64,000 nucleotides of DNA from Hippasteria phrygiana (GCA_037893225.1 JAZGUH010000326.1:2046001-2110000); one strand, 5' to 3'. Positions 1-12,790 are shown, counted from the first letter of the stretch. Numbers and translations are program-made. Notes: generated by a model not told the origin, from the letters alone.

Positions 1-65
1 CTATTTATTGCTCCATGCCTGTCAAATTCCCTGGGGTATGACTTGCTTTACTCATTCATAATTGC
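1..65. repeat. Partial satellite monomer at left edge
   Basis: The last 65 bp of a 231-bp monomer, equal to positions 167-231. It has C185 (ATGCCT rather than ATGCAT) and lacks the extra G after position 206. It shows only that the array continues to the left of the window. Confidence 0.95.
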
Positions 66-991
66 ATGAAATATCAACCACATTCAGTAATTTTGACATG
101 TATGGATAGCTTAGATCTGGCGCTACATGTTGCAATTATCGGCGGCTTCTTAGAGTTAACACTTGTGGAGAAAATTCAAACCTCGCAATGTTTATTTTCT
201 TTCCGGCCAACATCTGTGTACATATTACCGTCTATTTATTGCTCCATGCATGTCAAATTCCCTGGGGTATGGACTTGCTTTATTCATTCATAATTGCATG
301 AAATATCAACCAAATGCAGTAATTTTGACATGTATGGATAGCTTAGATCTGGCGCTACATGTTGCAATCATCGGCGGCTTCTTAGAGTTAAAACTTGTGG
401 AGAAAATTCAAACCTCGCAATGTTTATTTTCTTTCCGGCCAACATCTGTGTACATGTTACCGTCTATTTATTGCTCCATGCATGTCAAATTCCCTGGGGT
501 ATGACTTGCTTTACTCATTCATAATTGCATGAAATATCAACCAAATTAAGTAATTTTGACATGTATGGATAGCTTAGATCTGGCGCTACATGTTGCAATT
601 ATCGGCGGCTTCTTAGAGTTAACACTTGTGGAGAAAATTCAAACCTCGCAATGTTTATTTTCTTTCCGGCCAACATCTGTGTACATATTACCGTCTATTT
701 ATTGCTCCATGCATGTCAAATTCCCTGGGGTATGGACTTGCTTTATTCATTCATAATTGCATGAAATATCAACCAAATGCAGTAATTTTGACATGTATGG
801 ATAGCTTAGATCTGGCGCTACATGTTGCAATCATCGGCGGCTTCTTAGAGTTAAAACTTGTGGAGAAAATTCAAACCTCGCAATGTTTATTTTCTTTCCG
901 GCCAACATCTGTGTACATGTTACCGTCTATTTATTGCTCCATGCATGTCAAATTCCCTGGGGTATGACTTGCTTTACTCATTCATAATTGC
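66..991. repeat. Dimeric HOR, 463 bp x 2
   Basis: Two consecutive dimers at 66-528 and 529-991. Each pairs a 232-bp monomer carrying C95 (TTAACAC), T72 and A159 with a 231-bp monomer carrying GCA at 19-21, C72 and G159. The first monomer of each dimer differs near position 15-20: ACATTC in the first, AAATTAAG in the second. The same dimer order recurs at 6777-7239. Confidence 0.85.
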
Positions 992-3074
992 ATGAAATAT
1001 CAACCAAATTAAGTAATTTTGACATGTATGGATAGCTTAGATCTGGCGCTACATGTTGCAATTATCGGCGGCTTCTTAGAGTTAACACTTGTGGAGAAAA
1101 TTCAAACCTCGCAATGTTTATTTTCTTTCAGGCCAACATCTGTGTACATATTACCGTCTATTTATTGCTCCATGCATGTCAAATTCCCTGGGGTATGGAC
1201 TTGCTTTATTCATTCATAATTGCATGAAATATCAACCAAATGCAGTAATTTTGACATGTATGGATAGCTTAGATCTGGCGCTACATGTTGTAATCATCGG
1301 CGGCTTCTTAGAGTTAAAACTTGTGGAGAAAATTCAAACCTCGCAATGTTTATTTTCTTTCCGGCCAACATCTGTGTACATGTTACCGTCTATTTATTGC
1401 TCCATGCATGTCAAATTCCCTGGGGTATGGACTTGCTTTACTCATTCATAATTGCATGAAATATCAACCAAATGCAGTAATTTTGACATGTATGGATAGC
1501 TTAGATCTGGCGCTACATGTTGCAATCATCGGCGGCTTCTTAGAGTTAAAACTTGTGGAGAAAATTCAAACCTCGCAATGTTTATTTTCTTTCCGGCCAA
1601 CATCTGTGTACATGTTACCGTCTATTTATTGCTCCATGCATGTCAAATTCCCTAGGGTATGACTTGCTTTACTCATTCATAATTGCATGAAATATAAACC
1701 AAATACAGTAATTTTGACATGTATGGATAGCTTAGATCTGGCGCTACATGTTGCAATTATCGGCGGCTTCTTAGAGTTAAAACTTGTGGAGAAAATTCAA
1801 ACCTCGCAATGTTTATTTTCTTTCCGGCCAACATCTGTGTACATATTACCGTCTATTTATTGCTCCATGCATGTCAAATTCCCTAGGGTATGGACTTGCT
1901 TTATTCATTCATAATTGCATGAAATATCAACCAAATACAGTAATTTTGACATGTATGGATAGCTTAGATCTGGCGCTACATGTTGCAATTATCGGCGGCT
2001 TCTTAGAGTTAAAACTTGTGGAGAAAATTCAAACCTCGCAATGTTTATTTTCTTTCCGGCCAACATCTGTGTACATATTTCCTTCTATTTTTTGCTCCAT
2101 GCCTGTCAAATTCCCTGGGGTATGACTTGCTTTACTCATTCATAATTGCATGAAATATCAACCAAATTCAGTAATTTTGACATGTATGGATAGCTTAGAT
2201 CTGGCGCTACATGTTGCAATCATCGGCGGCTTCTTAGAGTTAAAACTTGTGGAGAAAATTCAAACCTCGCAATGTTTATTTTCTTTCCGGCCAACATCTG
2301 TGTACATGTTACCGTCTATTTATTGCTCCATGCATGTCAAATTCCCTGGGGTATGACTTGCTTTACTCATTCATAATTGCATGAAATATCAACCAAATTC
2401 AGTAATTTTGACATGTATGGATAGCTTAGATCTGGCGCTACATGTTGCAATCATCGGCGGCTTCTTAGAGTTAAAACTTGTGGAGAAAATTCAAACCTCG
2501 CAATGTTTATTTTCTTTCCGGCCAACATCTGTGTGCATATTACCTTATATTTATTGCTCCATGCCTGTCAAATTCCCTGGGGTATGACTTGCTTTACTCA
2601 TTCATAATTGCATGAAATATCAACCAAATGCAGTAATTTTGACATGTATGGATAGCTTAGATCTGGCGCTACATGTTGCAATCATCGGCGGCTTCTTAGA
2701 GTTAAAACTTGTGGAGAAAATTCAAACCTCGCAATGTTTATTTTCTTTCCGGCCAACATCTGTGTACATATTACCGTCTATTTATTGCTCCATGCATGTC
2801 AAATTCCCTGGGGTATGGACTTGCTTTATTCATTCATAATTGCATGAAATATCAACCAAATGCAGTAATTTTGACATGTATGGATAGCTTAGATCTGGCG
2901 CTACATGTTGCAATCATCGGCGGCTTCTTAGAGTTAAAACTTGTGGAGAAAATTCAAACCTCGCAATGTTTATTTTCTTTCCGGCCAACATCTGTGTACA
3001 TGTTACCGTCTATTTATTGCTCCATGCATGTCAAATTCCCTGGGGTATGACTTGCTTTACTCATTCATAATTGC
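992..3074. repeat. 9-mer HOR, copy 1 (2083 bp)
   Basis: Nine monomers starting at 992, 1224, 1456, 1687, 1919, 2150, 2381, 2612 and 2844. Rare private changes are repeated exactly 2083 bp downstream: A139 in the first monomer (1130 and 3213, creating TTTCAGG), T68 in the second (TTGTAATC), and ACCTTATAT in the seventh. Sharing three rare markers at one constant offset shows a tandem duplication of a nine-monomer block. Confidence 0.9.
2150..2380. repeat. Reference 231-bp monomer (type c)
   Basis: I use this unit as the reference for monomer numbering. Landmarks: ACATGT at 31-36, BglII-type site AGATCT at 48-53, ACATGT again at 60-65, a GC-rich patch with two CpGs at 74-80, a pyrimidine-rich stretch at 126-139 followed by CCGGCC, and ATGCAT at 181-186. 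Hand count gives 87 G+C in 231 (37.7%) and six CpGs (56, 75, 78, 119, 139, 164). Its diagnostic states are C10, TCA at 19-21, C72, A95, G159, A162, G165, A185, G199, no extra G, and C217. Types a, b, d and e differ from it at a handful of these sites. Near-identical copies of this type recur in the pentamers, for example at 9783, 10940, 33855, 44038 and 63020. Confidence 0.9.
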
Positions 3075-4925
3075 ATGAAATATCAACCAAATTAAGTAAT
3101 TTTGACATGTATGGATAGCTTAGATCTGGCGCTACATGTTGCAATTATCGGCGGCTTCTTAGAGTTAACACTTGTGGAGAAAATTCAAACCTCGCAATGT
3201 TTATTTTCTTTCAGGCCAACATCTGTGTACATATTACCGTCTATTTATTGCTCCATGCATGTCAAATTCCCTGGGGTATGGACTTGCTTTATTCATTCAT
3301 AATTGCATGAAATATCAACCAAATGCAGTAATTTTGACATGTATGGATAGCTTAGATCTGGCGCTACATGTTGTAATCATCGGCGGCTTCTTAGAGTTAA
3401 AACTTGTGGAGAAAATTCAAACCTCGCAATGTTTATTTTCTTTCCGGCCAACATCTGTGTACATGTTACCGTCTATTTATTGCTCCATGCATGTCAAATT
3501 CCCTGGGGTATGGACTTGCTTTACTCATTCATAATTGCATGAAATATCAACCAAATGCAGTAATTTTGACATGTATGGATAGCTTAGATCTGGCGCTACA
3601 TGTTGCAATCATCGGCGGCTTCTTAGAGTTAAAACTTGTGGAGAAAATTCAAACCTCGCAATGTTTATTTTCTTTCCGGCCAACATCTGTGTACATGTTA
3701 CCGTCTATTTATTGCTCCATGCATGTCAAATTCCCTAGGGTATGACTTGCTTTACTCATTCATAATTGCATGAAATATAAACCAAATACAGTAATTTTGA
3801 CATGTATGGATAGCTTAGATCTGGCGCTACATGTTGCAATTATCGGCGGCTTCTTAGAGTTAAAACTTGTGGAGAAAATTCAAACCTCGCAATGTTTATT
3901 TTCTTTCCGGCCAACATCTGTGTACATATTACCGTCTATTTATTGCTCCATGCATGTCAAATTCCCTAGGGTATGGACTTGCTTTATTCATTCATAATTG
4001 CATGAAATATCAACCAAATACAGTAATTTTGACATGTATGGATAGCTTAGATCTGGCGCTACATGTTGCAATTATCGGCGGCTTCTTAGAGTTAAAACTT
4101 GTGGAGAAAATTCAAACCTCGCAATGTTTATTTTCTTTCCGGCCAACATCTGTGTACATATTTCCTTCTATTTTTTGCTCCATGCCTGTCAAATTCCCTG
4201 GGGTATGACTTGCTTTACTCATTCATAATTGCATGAAATATCAACCAAATTCAGTAATTTTGACATGTATGGATAGCTTAGATCTGGCGCTACATGTTGC
4301 AATCATCGGCGGCTTCTTAGAGTTAAAACTTGTGGAGAAAATTCAAACCTCGCAATGTTTATTTTCTTTCCGGCCAACATCTGTGTACATGTTACCGTCT
4401 ATTTATTGCTCCATGCATGTCAAATTCCCTGGGGTATGACTTGCTTTACTCATTCATAATTGCATGAAATATCAACCAAATTCAGTAATTTTGACATGTA
4501 TGGATAGCTTAGATCTGGCGCTACATGTTGCAATCATCGGCGGCTTCTTAGAGTTAAAACTTGTGGAGAAAATTCAAACCTCGCAATGTTTATTTTCTTT
4601 CCGGCCAACATCTGTGTGCATATTACCTTATATTTATTGCTCCATGCCTGTCAAATTCCCTGGGGTATGACTTGCTTTACTCATTCATAATTGCATGAAA
4701 TATCAACCAAATGCAGTAATTTTGACATGTATGGATAGCTTAGATCTGGCGCTACATGTTGCAATCATCGGCGGCTTCTTAGAGTTAAAACTTGTGGAGA
4801 AAATTCAAACCTCGCAATGTTTATTTTCTTTCCGGCCAACATCTGTGTACATGTTACCGTCTATTTATTGCTCCATGCATGTCAAATTCCCTGGGGTATG
4901 ACTTGCTTTACTCATTCATAATTGC
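3075..4925. repeat. 9-mer HOR, copy 2 (incomplete)
   Basis: It matches 992 onward at a 2083-bp offset for about 1.77 kb. The correspondence ends inside the monomer at 4695: the equivalent unit at 2612 has A159 and the extra G, whereas the 4695 unit has G159 and no extra G. The change point within a monomer is what unequal exchange between out-of-register copies would leave. Confidence 0.85.
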
Positions 4926-7900
4926 ATGAAATATCAACCAAATTAAGTAATTTTGACATGTATGGATAGCTTAGATCTGGCGCTACATGTTGCAATTATC
5001 GGCGGCTTCTTAGAGTTAAAACTTGTGGAGAAAATTCAAACCTCGCAATGTTTATTTTCTTTCCGGCCAACATCTGTGTGCATATTACCTTCTATTTATT
5101 GCTCCATGCCTGTCAAATTCCCTGGGGTATGACTTGCTTTACTCATTCATAATTGCATGAAATATCAACCACATTCAGTAATTTTGACATGTATGGATAG
5201 CTTAGATCTGGCGCTACATGTTGCAATCATCGGCGGCTTCTTAGAGTTAAAACTTGTGGAGAAAATTCAAACCTCGCAATGTTTATTTTCTTTCCGGCCA
5301 ACATCTGTGTACATGTTACCGTCTATTTATTGCTCCATGCATGTCAAATTCCCTGGGGTATGACTTGCTTTACTCATTCATAATTGCATGAAATATCAAC
5401 CAAATTAAGTAATTTTGACATGTATGGATAGCTTAGATCTGGCGCTACATGTTGCAATTATCGGCGGCTTCTTAGAGTTAACACTTGTGGAGAAAATTCA
5501 AACCTCGCAATGTTTATTTTCTTTCCGGCCAACATCTGTGTACATCTTACCGTCTATTTATTGCTCCATGCATGTCAAATTCCCTGGGGTATGGACTTGC
5601 TTTATTCATTCATAATTGCATGAAATATCAACCAAATGCAGTAATTTTGACATGTATGGATAGCTTAGATCTGGCGCTACATGTTGTAATCATCGGCGGC
5701 TTCTTAGAGTTAAAACTTGTGGAGAAAATTCAAACCTCGCAATGTTTATTTTCTTTCCGGCCAACATCTGTGTGCATATTACCTTCTATTTATTGCTCCA
5801 TGCCTGTCAAATTCCCTGGGCTATGACTTGCTTTACTCATTCATAATTGCATGAAATATCAACCAAATTCAGTAATTTTGACATGTATGGATAGCTTAGA
5901 TCTGGCGCTACATGTTGCAATCATCGGCGGCTTCTTAGAGTTAAAACTTGTGGAGAAAATTCAAACCTCGCAATGTTTATTTTCTTTACGGCCAACATCT
6001 GTGTACATGTTACCGTCTATTTATTGCTCCATGCCTGTCAAATTCCCTAGGGTATGGACTTGCTTTACTCATTCATAATTGCATGAAATATCAACCAAAT
6101 TCAGTAATTTTGACAAGTATGGATAGCTTAGATCTGGCGCTACATGTTGCAATTATCGGCGGCTTCTTAGAGTTAACACTTGTGGAGAAAATTCAAACCT
6201 CGCAATGTTTATTTTCTTTCCGGCCAACATCTGTGTACATATTACCGTCTATTTATTGCTCCATGCATGTCAAATTCCCTGGGGTATGGACTTGCTTTAT
6301 TCATTCATAATTGCATGAAATATCAACCAAATGCAGTAATGTTGACATGTATGGATAGCTTAGATCTGGCGCTACATGTTGCAATTATCGGCGGCTTCTT
6401 AGAGTTAAAACTTGTGGAGAAAATTCAAACCTCGCAATGTTTATTTTCTTTCCGGCCAACATCTGTGTGCATATTACCTTCTATTTATTGCTCCATGCCT
6501 GTCAAATTCCCTGGGGTATGACTTGCTTTACTCATTCATAATTGCATGAAATATCAACCAAATTCAGTAATTTTGACATGTATGGATAGCTTAGATCTGG
6601 CGCTACATGTTGCAATCATCGGCGGCTTCTTAGAGTTAAAACTTGTGGAGAAAATTCAAACCTCGCAATGTTTATTTTCTTTCCGGCCAACATCTGTGTA
6701 CATGTTACCGTCTATTTATTGCTCCATGCATGTCAAATTCCCTGGGGTATGACTTGCTTTACTCATTCATAATTGCATGAAATATCAACCAAATTAAGTA
6801 ATTTTGACATGTATGGATAGCTTAGATCTGGCGCTACATGTTGCAATTATCGGCGGCTTCTTAGAGTTAACACTTGTGGAGAAAATTCAAACCTCGCAAT
6901 GTTTATTTTCTTTCCGGCCAACATCTGTGTACATATTACCGTCTATTTATTGCTCCATGCATGTCAAATTCCCTGGGGTATGGACTTGCTTTATTCATTC
7001 ATAATTGCATGAAATATCAACCAAATGCAGTAATTTTGACATGTATGGATAGCTTAGATCTGGCGCTACATGTTGCAATCATCGGCGGCTTCTTAGAGTT
7101 AAAACTTGTGGAGAAAATTCAAACCTCGCAATGTTTATTTTCTTTCCGGCCAACATCTGTGTACATGTTACCGTCTATTTATTGCTCCATGCATGTCAAA
7201 TTCCCTGGGGTATGACTTGCTTTACTCATTCATAATTGCATGAAATATCAACCAAATTAAGTAATTTTGACATGTATGGATAGCTTAGATCTGGCGCTAC
7301 ATGTTGCAATTATCGGCGGCTTCTTAGAGTTAACACTTGTGGAGAAAATTCAAACCTCGCAATGTTTATTTTCTTTCCGGCCAACATCTGTGTACATATT
7401 ACCGTCTATTTATTGCTCCATGCATGTCAAATTCCCTGGGGTATGGACTTGCTTTATTCATTCATAATTGCATGAAATATCAACCAAATGCAGTAATTTT
7501 GACATGTATGGATAGCTTAGATCTGGCGCTACATGTTGTAATCATCGGCGGCTTCTTAGAGTTAAAACTTGTGGAGAAAATTCAAACCTCGCAATGTTTA
7601 TTTTCTTTCCGGCCAACATCTGTGTACATGTTACCGTCTATTTATTGCTCCATGCATGTCAAATTCCCTAGGGTATGACTTGCTTTACTCATTCATAATT
7701 GCATGAAATATAAACCAAATACAGTAATTTTGACATGTATGGATAGCTTAGATCTGGCGCTACATGTTGCAATCATCGGCGGCTTCTTAGAGTTAAAACT
7801 TGTGGAGAAAATTCAAACCTCGCAATGTTTATTTTCTTTCCGGCCAACATCTGTGTACATGTTACCGTCTATTTATTGCTCCATGCATGTCAAATTCCAT

Positions 7901-9319
7901 GGGGTATGACTTGCTTTACTCATTCATAATTGCATGAAATATCAACCAAATTAAGTCATTTTGACATGTATGGATAGCTTAGATCTGGCGCTACATGTTG
8001 CAATTATCGGCGGCTTCTTAGAGTTAAAACTTGTGGAGAAAATTCAAACCTCGCAATGTTTATTTTCTTTCCGGCCAACATCTGTGTACATATTTCCTTC
8101 TATTTTTTGCTCCATGCCTGTCAAATTCCCTGGGGTATGACTTGCTTTACTCATTCATAATTGCATGAAATATCAACCAAATTCAGTAATTTTGACATGT
8201 ATGGATAGCTTAGATCTGGCGCTACATGTTGCAATCATCGGCGGCTTCTTAGAGTTAAAACTTGTGGAGAAAATTCAAACCTCGCAATGTTTATTTTCTT
8301 TCCGGCCAACATCTGTGTACATGTTATCGTCTATTTATTGCTCCATGCATGTCAAATTCCCTGGGGTATGACTTGCTTTACTCATTCATAATTGTATGAA
8401 ATATCAACCAAATTCAGTAATTTTGACATGTATGGATAGCTTAGATCTGGCGCTACATGTTGCAATCATCGGCGGCTTCTTAGAGTTAAAACTTGTGGAG
8501 AAAATTCAAACCTCGAATGTTTATTTTCTTTCCGGCCAACATCTGTGTGCATATTACCTTCTATTTATTGCTCCATGCCTGTCAAATTCCCTGGGGTATG
8601 ACTTGCTTTACTCATTCATAATTGCATGAAATATCAACCAAATTCAGTAATTTTGACATGTATGGATAGCTTAGATCTGGCGCTACATGTTGCAATCATC
8701 GGCGGCTTCTTAGAGTTAAAACTTGTGGAGAAAATTCAAACCTCGCAATGTTTATTTTCTTTCCGGCCAACATCTGTGTACATGTTACCGTCTATTTATT
8801 GCTCCATGCATGTCAAATTCCCTGGGGTATGACTTGCTTTACTCATTCATAATTGCATGAAATATCAACCAAATTAAGTAATTTTGACATGTATGGATAG
8901 CTTAGATCTGGCGCTACATGTTGCAATCATCGGCGGCTTCTTAGAGTTAAAACTTGTGGAGAAAATTCAAACCTTGCAATGTTTATTTTCTTTCCGGCCA
9001 ACATCTGTGTACATGTTACCGTCTATTTATTGCTCCATGCATGTCAAATTCCCTGGGGTATGGACTTGCTTTATTCATTCATAATTGCATGAAATATCAA
9101 CCAAATGCAGTAATTTTGACATGTATGGATAGCTTAGATCTGGCGCTACATGTTGCAATCATCGGCGGCTTCTTAGAGTTAAAACTTGTGGAGAAAATTC
9201 AAACCTCGCAATGTTTATTTTCTTTCCGGCCAACATCTGTGTACATGTTACCGTCTATTTATTGCTCCATGCATGTCAAATTCCCTAGGGTATGACTTGC
9301 TTTACTCATTCATAATTGC
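4926..9319. repeat. Mixed-order satellite segment
   Basis: Nineteen monomers (4926 to 9089) without one clear repeated order. Pieces resemble the left-end dimers (6777-7471), the T68 monomer recurs at 5620 and 7472, and the G155 form (GTGTGCAT) occurs at 4926, 5620, 6315 and 8396. Sporadic substitutions are frequent here: A34 at 6116, A138 in the 5851 unit, a C-for-A change in the 7934 unit (AAGTCATTT), and CCATGGGG in the 7703 unit. The segment looks like an area of repeated rearrangement with no recent block amplification. No gene or unique sequence is present. Confidence 0.8.
8396..8625. repeat. 230-bp monomer with single-base deletion
   Basis: The only monomer shorter than 231 bp. It has lost the C at position 121 (CTCGAATG instead of CTCGCAATG, near 8516), inside the otherwise conserved core. 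The preceding unit ends in TTGTATG instead of TTGCATG. The deletion was not spread to any other monomer in the window, so it is either recent or a sequencing error. Confidence 0.85.
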
Positions 9320-10476
9320 ATGAAATATAAACCAAATACAGTAATTTTGACATGTATGGATAGCTTAGATCTGGCGCTACATGTTGCAATTATCGGCGGC
9401 TTCTTAGAGTTAAAACTTGTGGAGAAAATTCAAACCTCGCAATGTTTATTTTCTTTCCGGCCAACATCTGTGTACATATTACCGTCTATTTATTGCTCCA
9501 TGCATGTCAAATTCCCTGGGGTATGGACTTGCTTTATTCATTCATAATTGCATGAAATATCAACCAAATACAGTAATTTTGACATGTATGGATAGCTTAG
9601 ATCTGGCGCTACATGTTGCAATTATCGGCGGCTTCTTAGAGTTAAAACTTGTGGAGAAAATTCAAACCTCGCAATGTTTATTTTCTTTCCGGCCAACATC
9701 TGTGTACATATTTCCTTCTATTTTTTGCTCCATGCCTGTCAAATTCCCTGGGGTATGACTTGCTTTACTCATTCATAATTGCATGAAATATCAACCAAAT
9801 TCAGTAATTTTGACATGTATGGATAGCTTAGATCTGGCGCTACATGTTGCAATCATCGGCGGCTTCTTAGAGTTAAAACTTGTGGAGAAAATTCAAACCT
9901 CGCAATGTTTATTTTCTTTCCGGCCAACATCTGTGTACATGTTACCGTCTATTTATTGCTCCATGCATGTCAAATTCCCTGGGGTATGACTTGCTTTACT
10001 CATTCATAATTGCATGAAATATCAACCAAATTCAGTAATTTTGACATGTATGGATAGCTTAGATCTGGCGCTACATGTTGCAATCATCGGCGGCTTCTTA
10101 GAGTTAAAACTTGTGGAGAAAATTCAAACCTCGCAATGTTTATTTTCTTTCCGGCCAACATCTGTGTACATATTACCGTCTATTTATTGCTCCATGCATG
10201 TCAAATTCCCTGGGGTATGGACTTGCTTTATTCATTCATAATTGCATGAAATATCAACCAAATGCAGTAATTTTGACATGTATGGATAGCTTAGATCTGG
10301 CGCTACATGTTGCAATCATCGGCGGCTTCTTAGAGTTAAAACTTGTGGAGAAAATTCAAACCTCGCAATGTTTATTTTCTTTCCGGCCAACATCTGTGTA
10401 CATGTTACCGTCTATTTATTGCTCCATGCATGTCAAATTCCCTAGGTTATGACTTGCTTTACTCATTCATAATTGC
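9320..10476. repeat. Pentamer HOR a-b-c-d-e (1157 bp)
   Basis: The first full pentamer of the domain, with monomers at 9320 (a), 9552 (b), 9783 (c), 10014 (d) and 10246 (e). Lengths are 232+231+231+232+231 = 1157 bp. Type e ends in CCCTAGG, so an AvrII-type CCTAGG site occurs once per pentamer, while AGATCT occurs once per monomer. Two subtypes of e alternate in the following copies: CTAGGTT at 10246 and 12560, CTAGGGT with GCGTTACT at 11403 and 13718. That alternation reveals the 10-mer level. Confidence 0.92.
10014..10245. repeat. Reference 232-bp monomer (type d)
   Basis: This represents the longer length class. It differs from the 231-bp form mainly by one extra G after position 206 (TATGGACTT instead of TATGACTT), A159 and T217 (TATTCAT). 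The extra G and T217 usually travel together. A third combination, extra G with C217, occurs for example at 1224, 19042, 20198 and 41492 and could be recombinant. Because 231 is 77 x 3, the extra G also shifts the fortuitous reading frame, which is why open frames of different length appear along the array. They carry no sign of coding selection. Confidence 0.9.
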
Positions 10477-12790
10477 ATGAAATATAAACCAAATACAGTA
10501 ATTTTGACATGTATGGATAGCTTAGATCTGGCGCTACATGTTGCAATTATCGGCGGCTTCTTAGAGTTAAAACTTGTGGAGAAAATTCAAACCTCGCAAT
10601 GTTTATTTTCTTTCCGGCCAACATCTGTGTACATATTACCGTCTATTTATTGCTCCATGCATGTCAAATTCCCTGGGGTATGGACTTGCTTTATTCATTC
10701 ATAATTGCATGAAATATCAACCAAATACAGTAATTTTGACATGTATGGATAGCTTAGATCTGGCGCTACATGTTGCAATTATCGGCGGCTTCTTAGAGTT
10801 AAAACTTGTGGAGAAAATTCAAACCTCGCAATGTTTATTTTCTTTCCGGCCAACATCTGTGTACATATTTCCTTCTATTTTTTGCTCCATGCCTGTCAAA
10901 TTCCCTGGGGTATGACTTGCTTTACTCATTCATAATTGCATGAAATATCAACCAAATTCAGTAATTTTGACATGTATGGATAGCTTAGATCTGGCGCTAC
11001 ATGTTGCAATCATCGGCGGCTTCTTAGAGTTAAAACTTGTGGAGAAAATTCAAACCTCGCAATGTTTATTTTCTTTCCGGCCAACATCTGTGTACATGTT
11101 ACCGTCTATTTATTGCTCCATGCATGTCAAATTCCCTGGGGTATGACTTGCTTTACTCATTCATAATTGCATGAAATATCAACCAAATTCAGTAATGTTG
11201 ACATGTATGGATAGCTTAGATCTGGCGCTACATGTTGCAATCATCGGCGGCTTCTTAGAGTTAAAACTTGTGGAGAAAATTCAAACCTCGCAATGTTTAT
11301 TTTCTTTCCGGCCAACATCTGTGTACATATTACCGTCTATTTATTGCTCCATGCATGTCAAATTCCCTGGGGTATGGACTTGCTTTATTCATTCATAATT
11401 GCATGAAATATCAACCAAATGCAGTAATTTTGACATGTATGGATAGCTTAGATCTGGCGCTACATGTTGCAATCATCGGCGGCTTCTTAGAGTTAAAACT
11501 TGTGGAGAAAATTCAAACCTCGCAATGTTTATTTTCTTTCCGGCCAACATCTGTGTACATGTTACCGTCTATTTATTGCTCCATGCATGTCAAATTCCCT
11601 AGGGTATGACTTGCGTTACTCATTCATAATTGCATGAAATATAAACCAAATACAGTAATTTTGACATGTATGGATAGCTTAGATCTGGCGCTACATGTTG
11701 CAATTATCGGCGGCTTCTTAGAGTTAAAACTTGTGGAGAAAATTCAAACCTCGCAATGTTTATTTTCTTTCCGGCCAACATCTGTGTACATATTTCCGTC
11801 TATTTATTGCTCCATGCATGTCAAATTCCCTGGGGTATGGACTTGCTTTATTCATTCATAATTGCATGAAATATCAACCAAATACAGTAATTTTGACATG
11901 TATGGATAGCTTAGATCTGGCGCTACATGTTGCAATTATCGGCGGCTTCTTAGAGTTAAAACTTGTGGAGAAAATTCAAACCTCGCAATGTTTATTTTCT
12001 TTCCGGCCAACATCTGTGTACATATTTCCTTCTATTTTTTGCTCCCTGCCTGTCAAATTCCCTGGGGTATGACTTGCTTTACTCATTCATAATTGCATGA
12101 AATATCAACCAAATTCAGTAATTTTGACATGTATGGATAGCTTAGATCTGGCGCTACATGTTGCAATCATCGGCGGCTTCTTAGAGTTAAAACTTGTGGA
12201 GAAAATTCAAACCTCGCAATGTTTATTTTCTTTCCGGCCAACATCTGTGTACATGTTACCGTCTATTTATTGCTCCATGCATGTCAAATTCCCTGGGGTA
12301 TGACTTGCTTTACTCATTCATAATTGCATGAAATATCAACCAAATTCAGTAATTTTGACATGTATGGATAGCTTAGATCTGGCGCTACATGTTGCAATCA
12401 TCGGCGGCTTCTTAGAGTTAAAACTTGTGGAGAAAATTCAAACCTCGCAATGTTTATTTTCTTTCCGGCCAACATCTGTGTACATATTACCGTCTATTTA
12501 TTGCTCCATGCATGTCAAATTCCCTGGGGTATGGACTTGCTTTATTCATTCATAATTGCATGAAATATCAACCAAATGCAGTAATTTTGACATGTATGGA
12601 TAGCTTAGATCTGGCGCTACATGTTGCAATCATCGGCGGCTTCTTAGAGTTAAAACTTGTGGAGAAAATTCAAACCTCGCAATGTTTATTTTCTTTCCGG
12701 CCAACATCTGTGTACATGTTACCGTCTATTTATTGCTCCATGCATGTCAAATTCCCTAGGTTATGACTTGCTTTACTCATTCATAATTGC
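10477..12790. repeat. 10-mer HOR, X form (2314 bp)
   Basis: Two pentamers that differ from each other in fixed ways. The first has G28 in d (AATGTTGAC, 11171) and GCGTTACT in e (11403). The second has T162 in a (TATTTCCGTC, 11634), T28 in d, and CTAGGTT in e (12560). The same ordered set recurs at 34549-36862 and 36863-39176. The 11866 monomer has a private change (CTCCCTGCC). Confidence 0.9.

Noticed and set aside
2167..2190. Bacterial-type promoter (TTTTGACA-like element in each monomer)
   Set aside because: TTGACA occurs at positions 28-33, but no well-spaced TATAAT follows, and the context is a eukaryotic-style satellite.
2192..2213. CENP-B box
   Set aside because: I looked for the TTCG...A..CGGG core on both strands of the monomer and found none; the CCGG and CGGCGG patches do not fit its spacing.
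2195..2236. Membrane-helix peptide in the fortuitous frame (LALHVAIIGGFLEL)
   Set aside because: Its conservation is explained by DNA homogenisation; the same conservation is seen in other frames and there is no independent gene context.
8396..8625. Array boundary or degenerate edge near the 230-bp monomer
   Set aside because: Flanking monomers on both sides are ordinary; the unit has a single-base deletion only.
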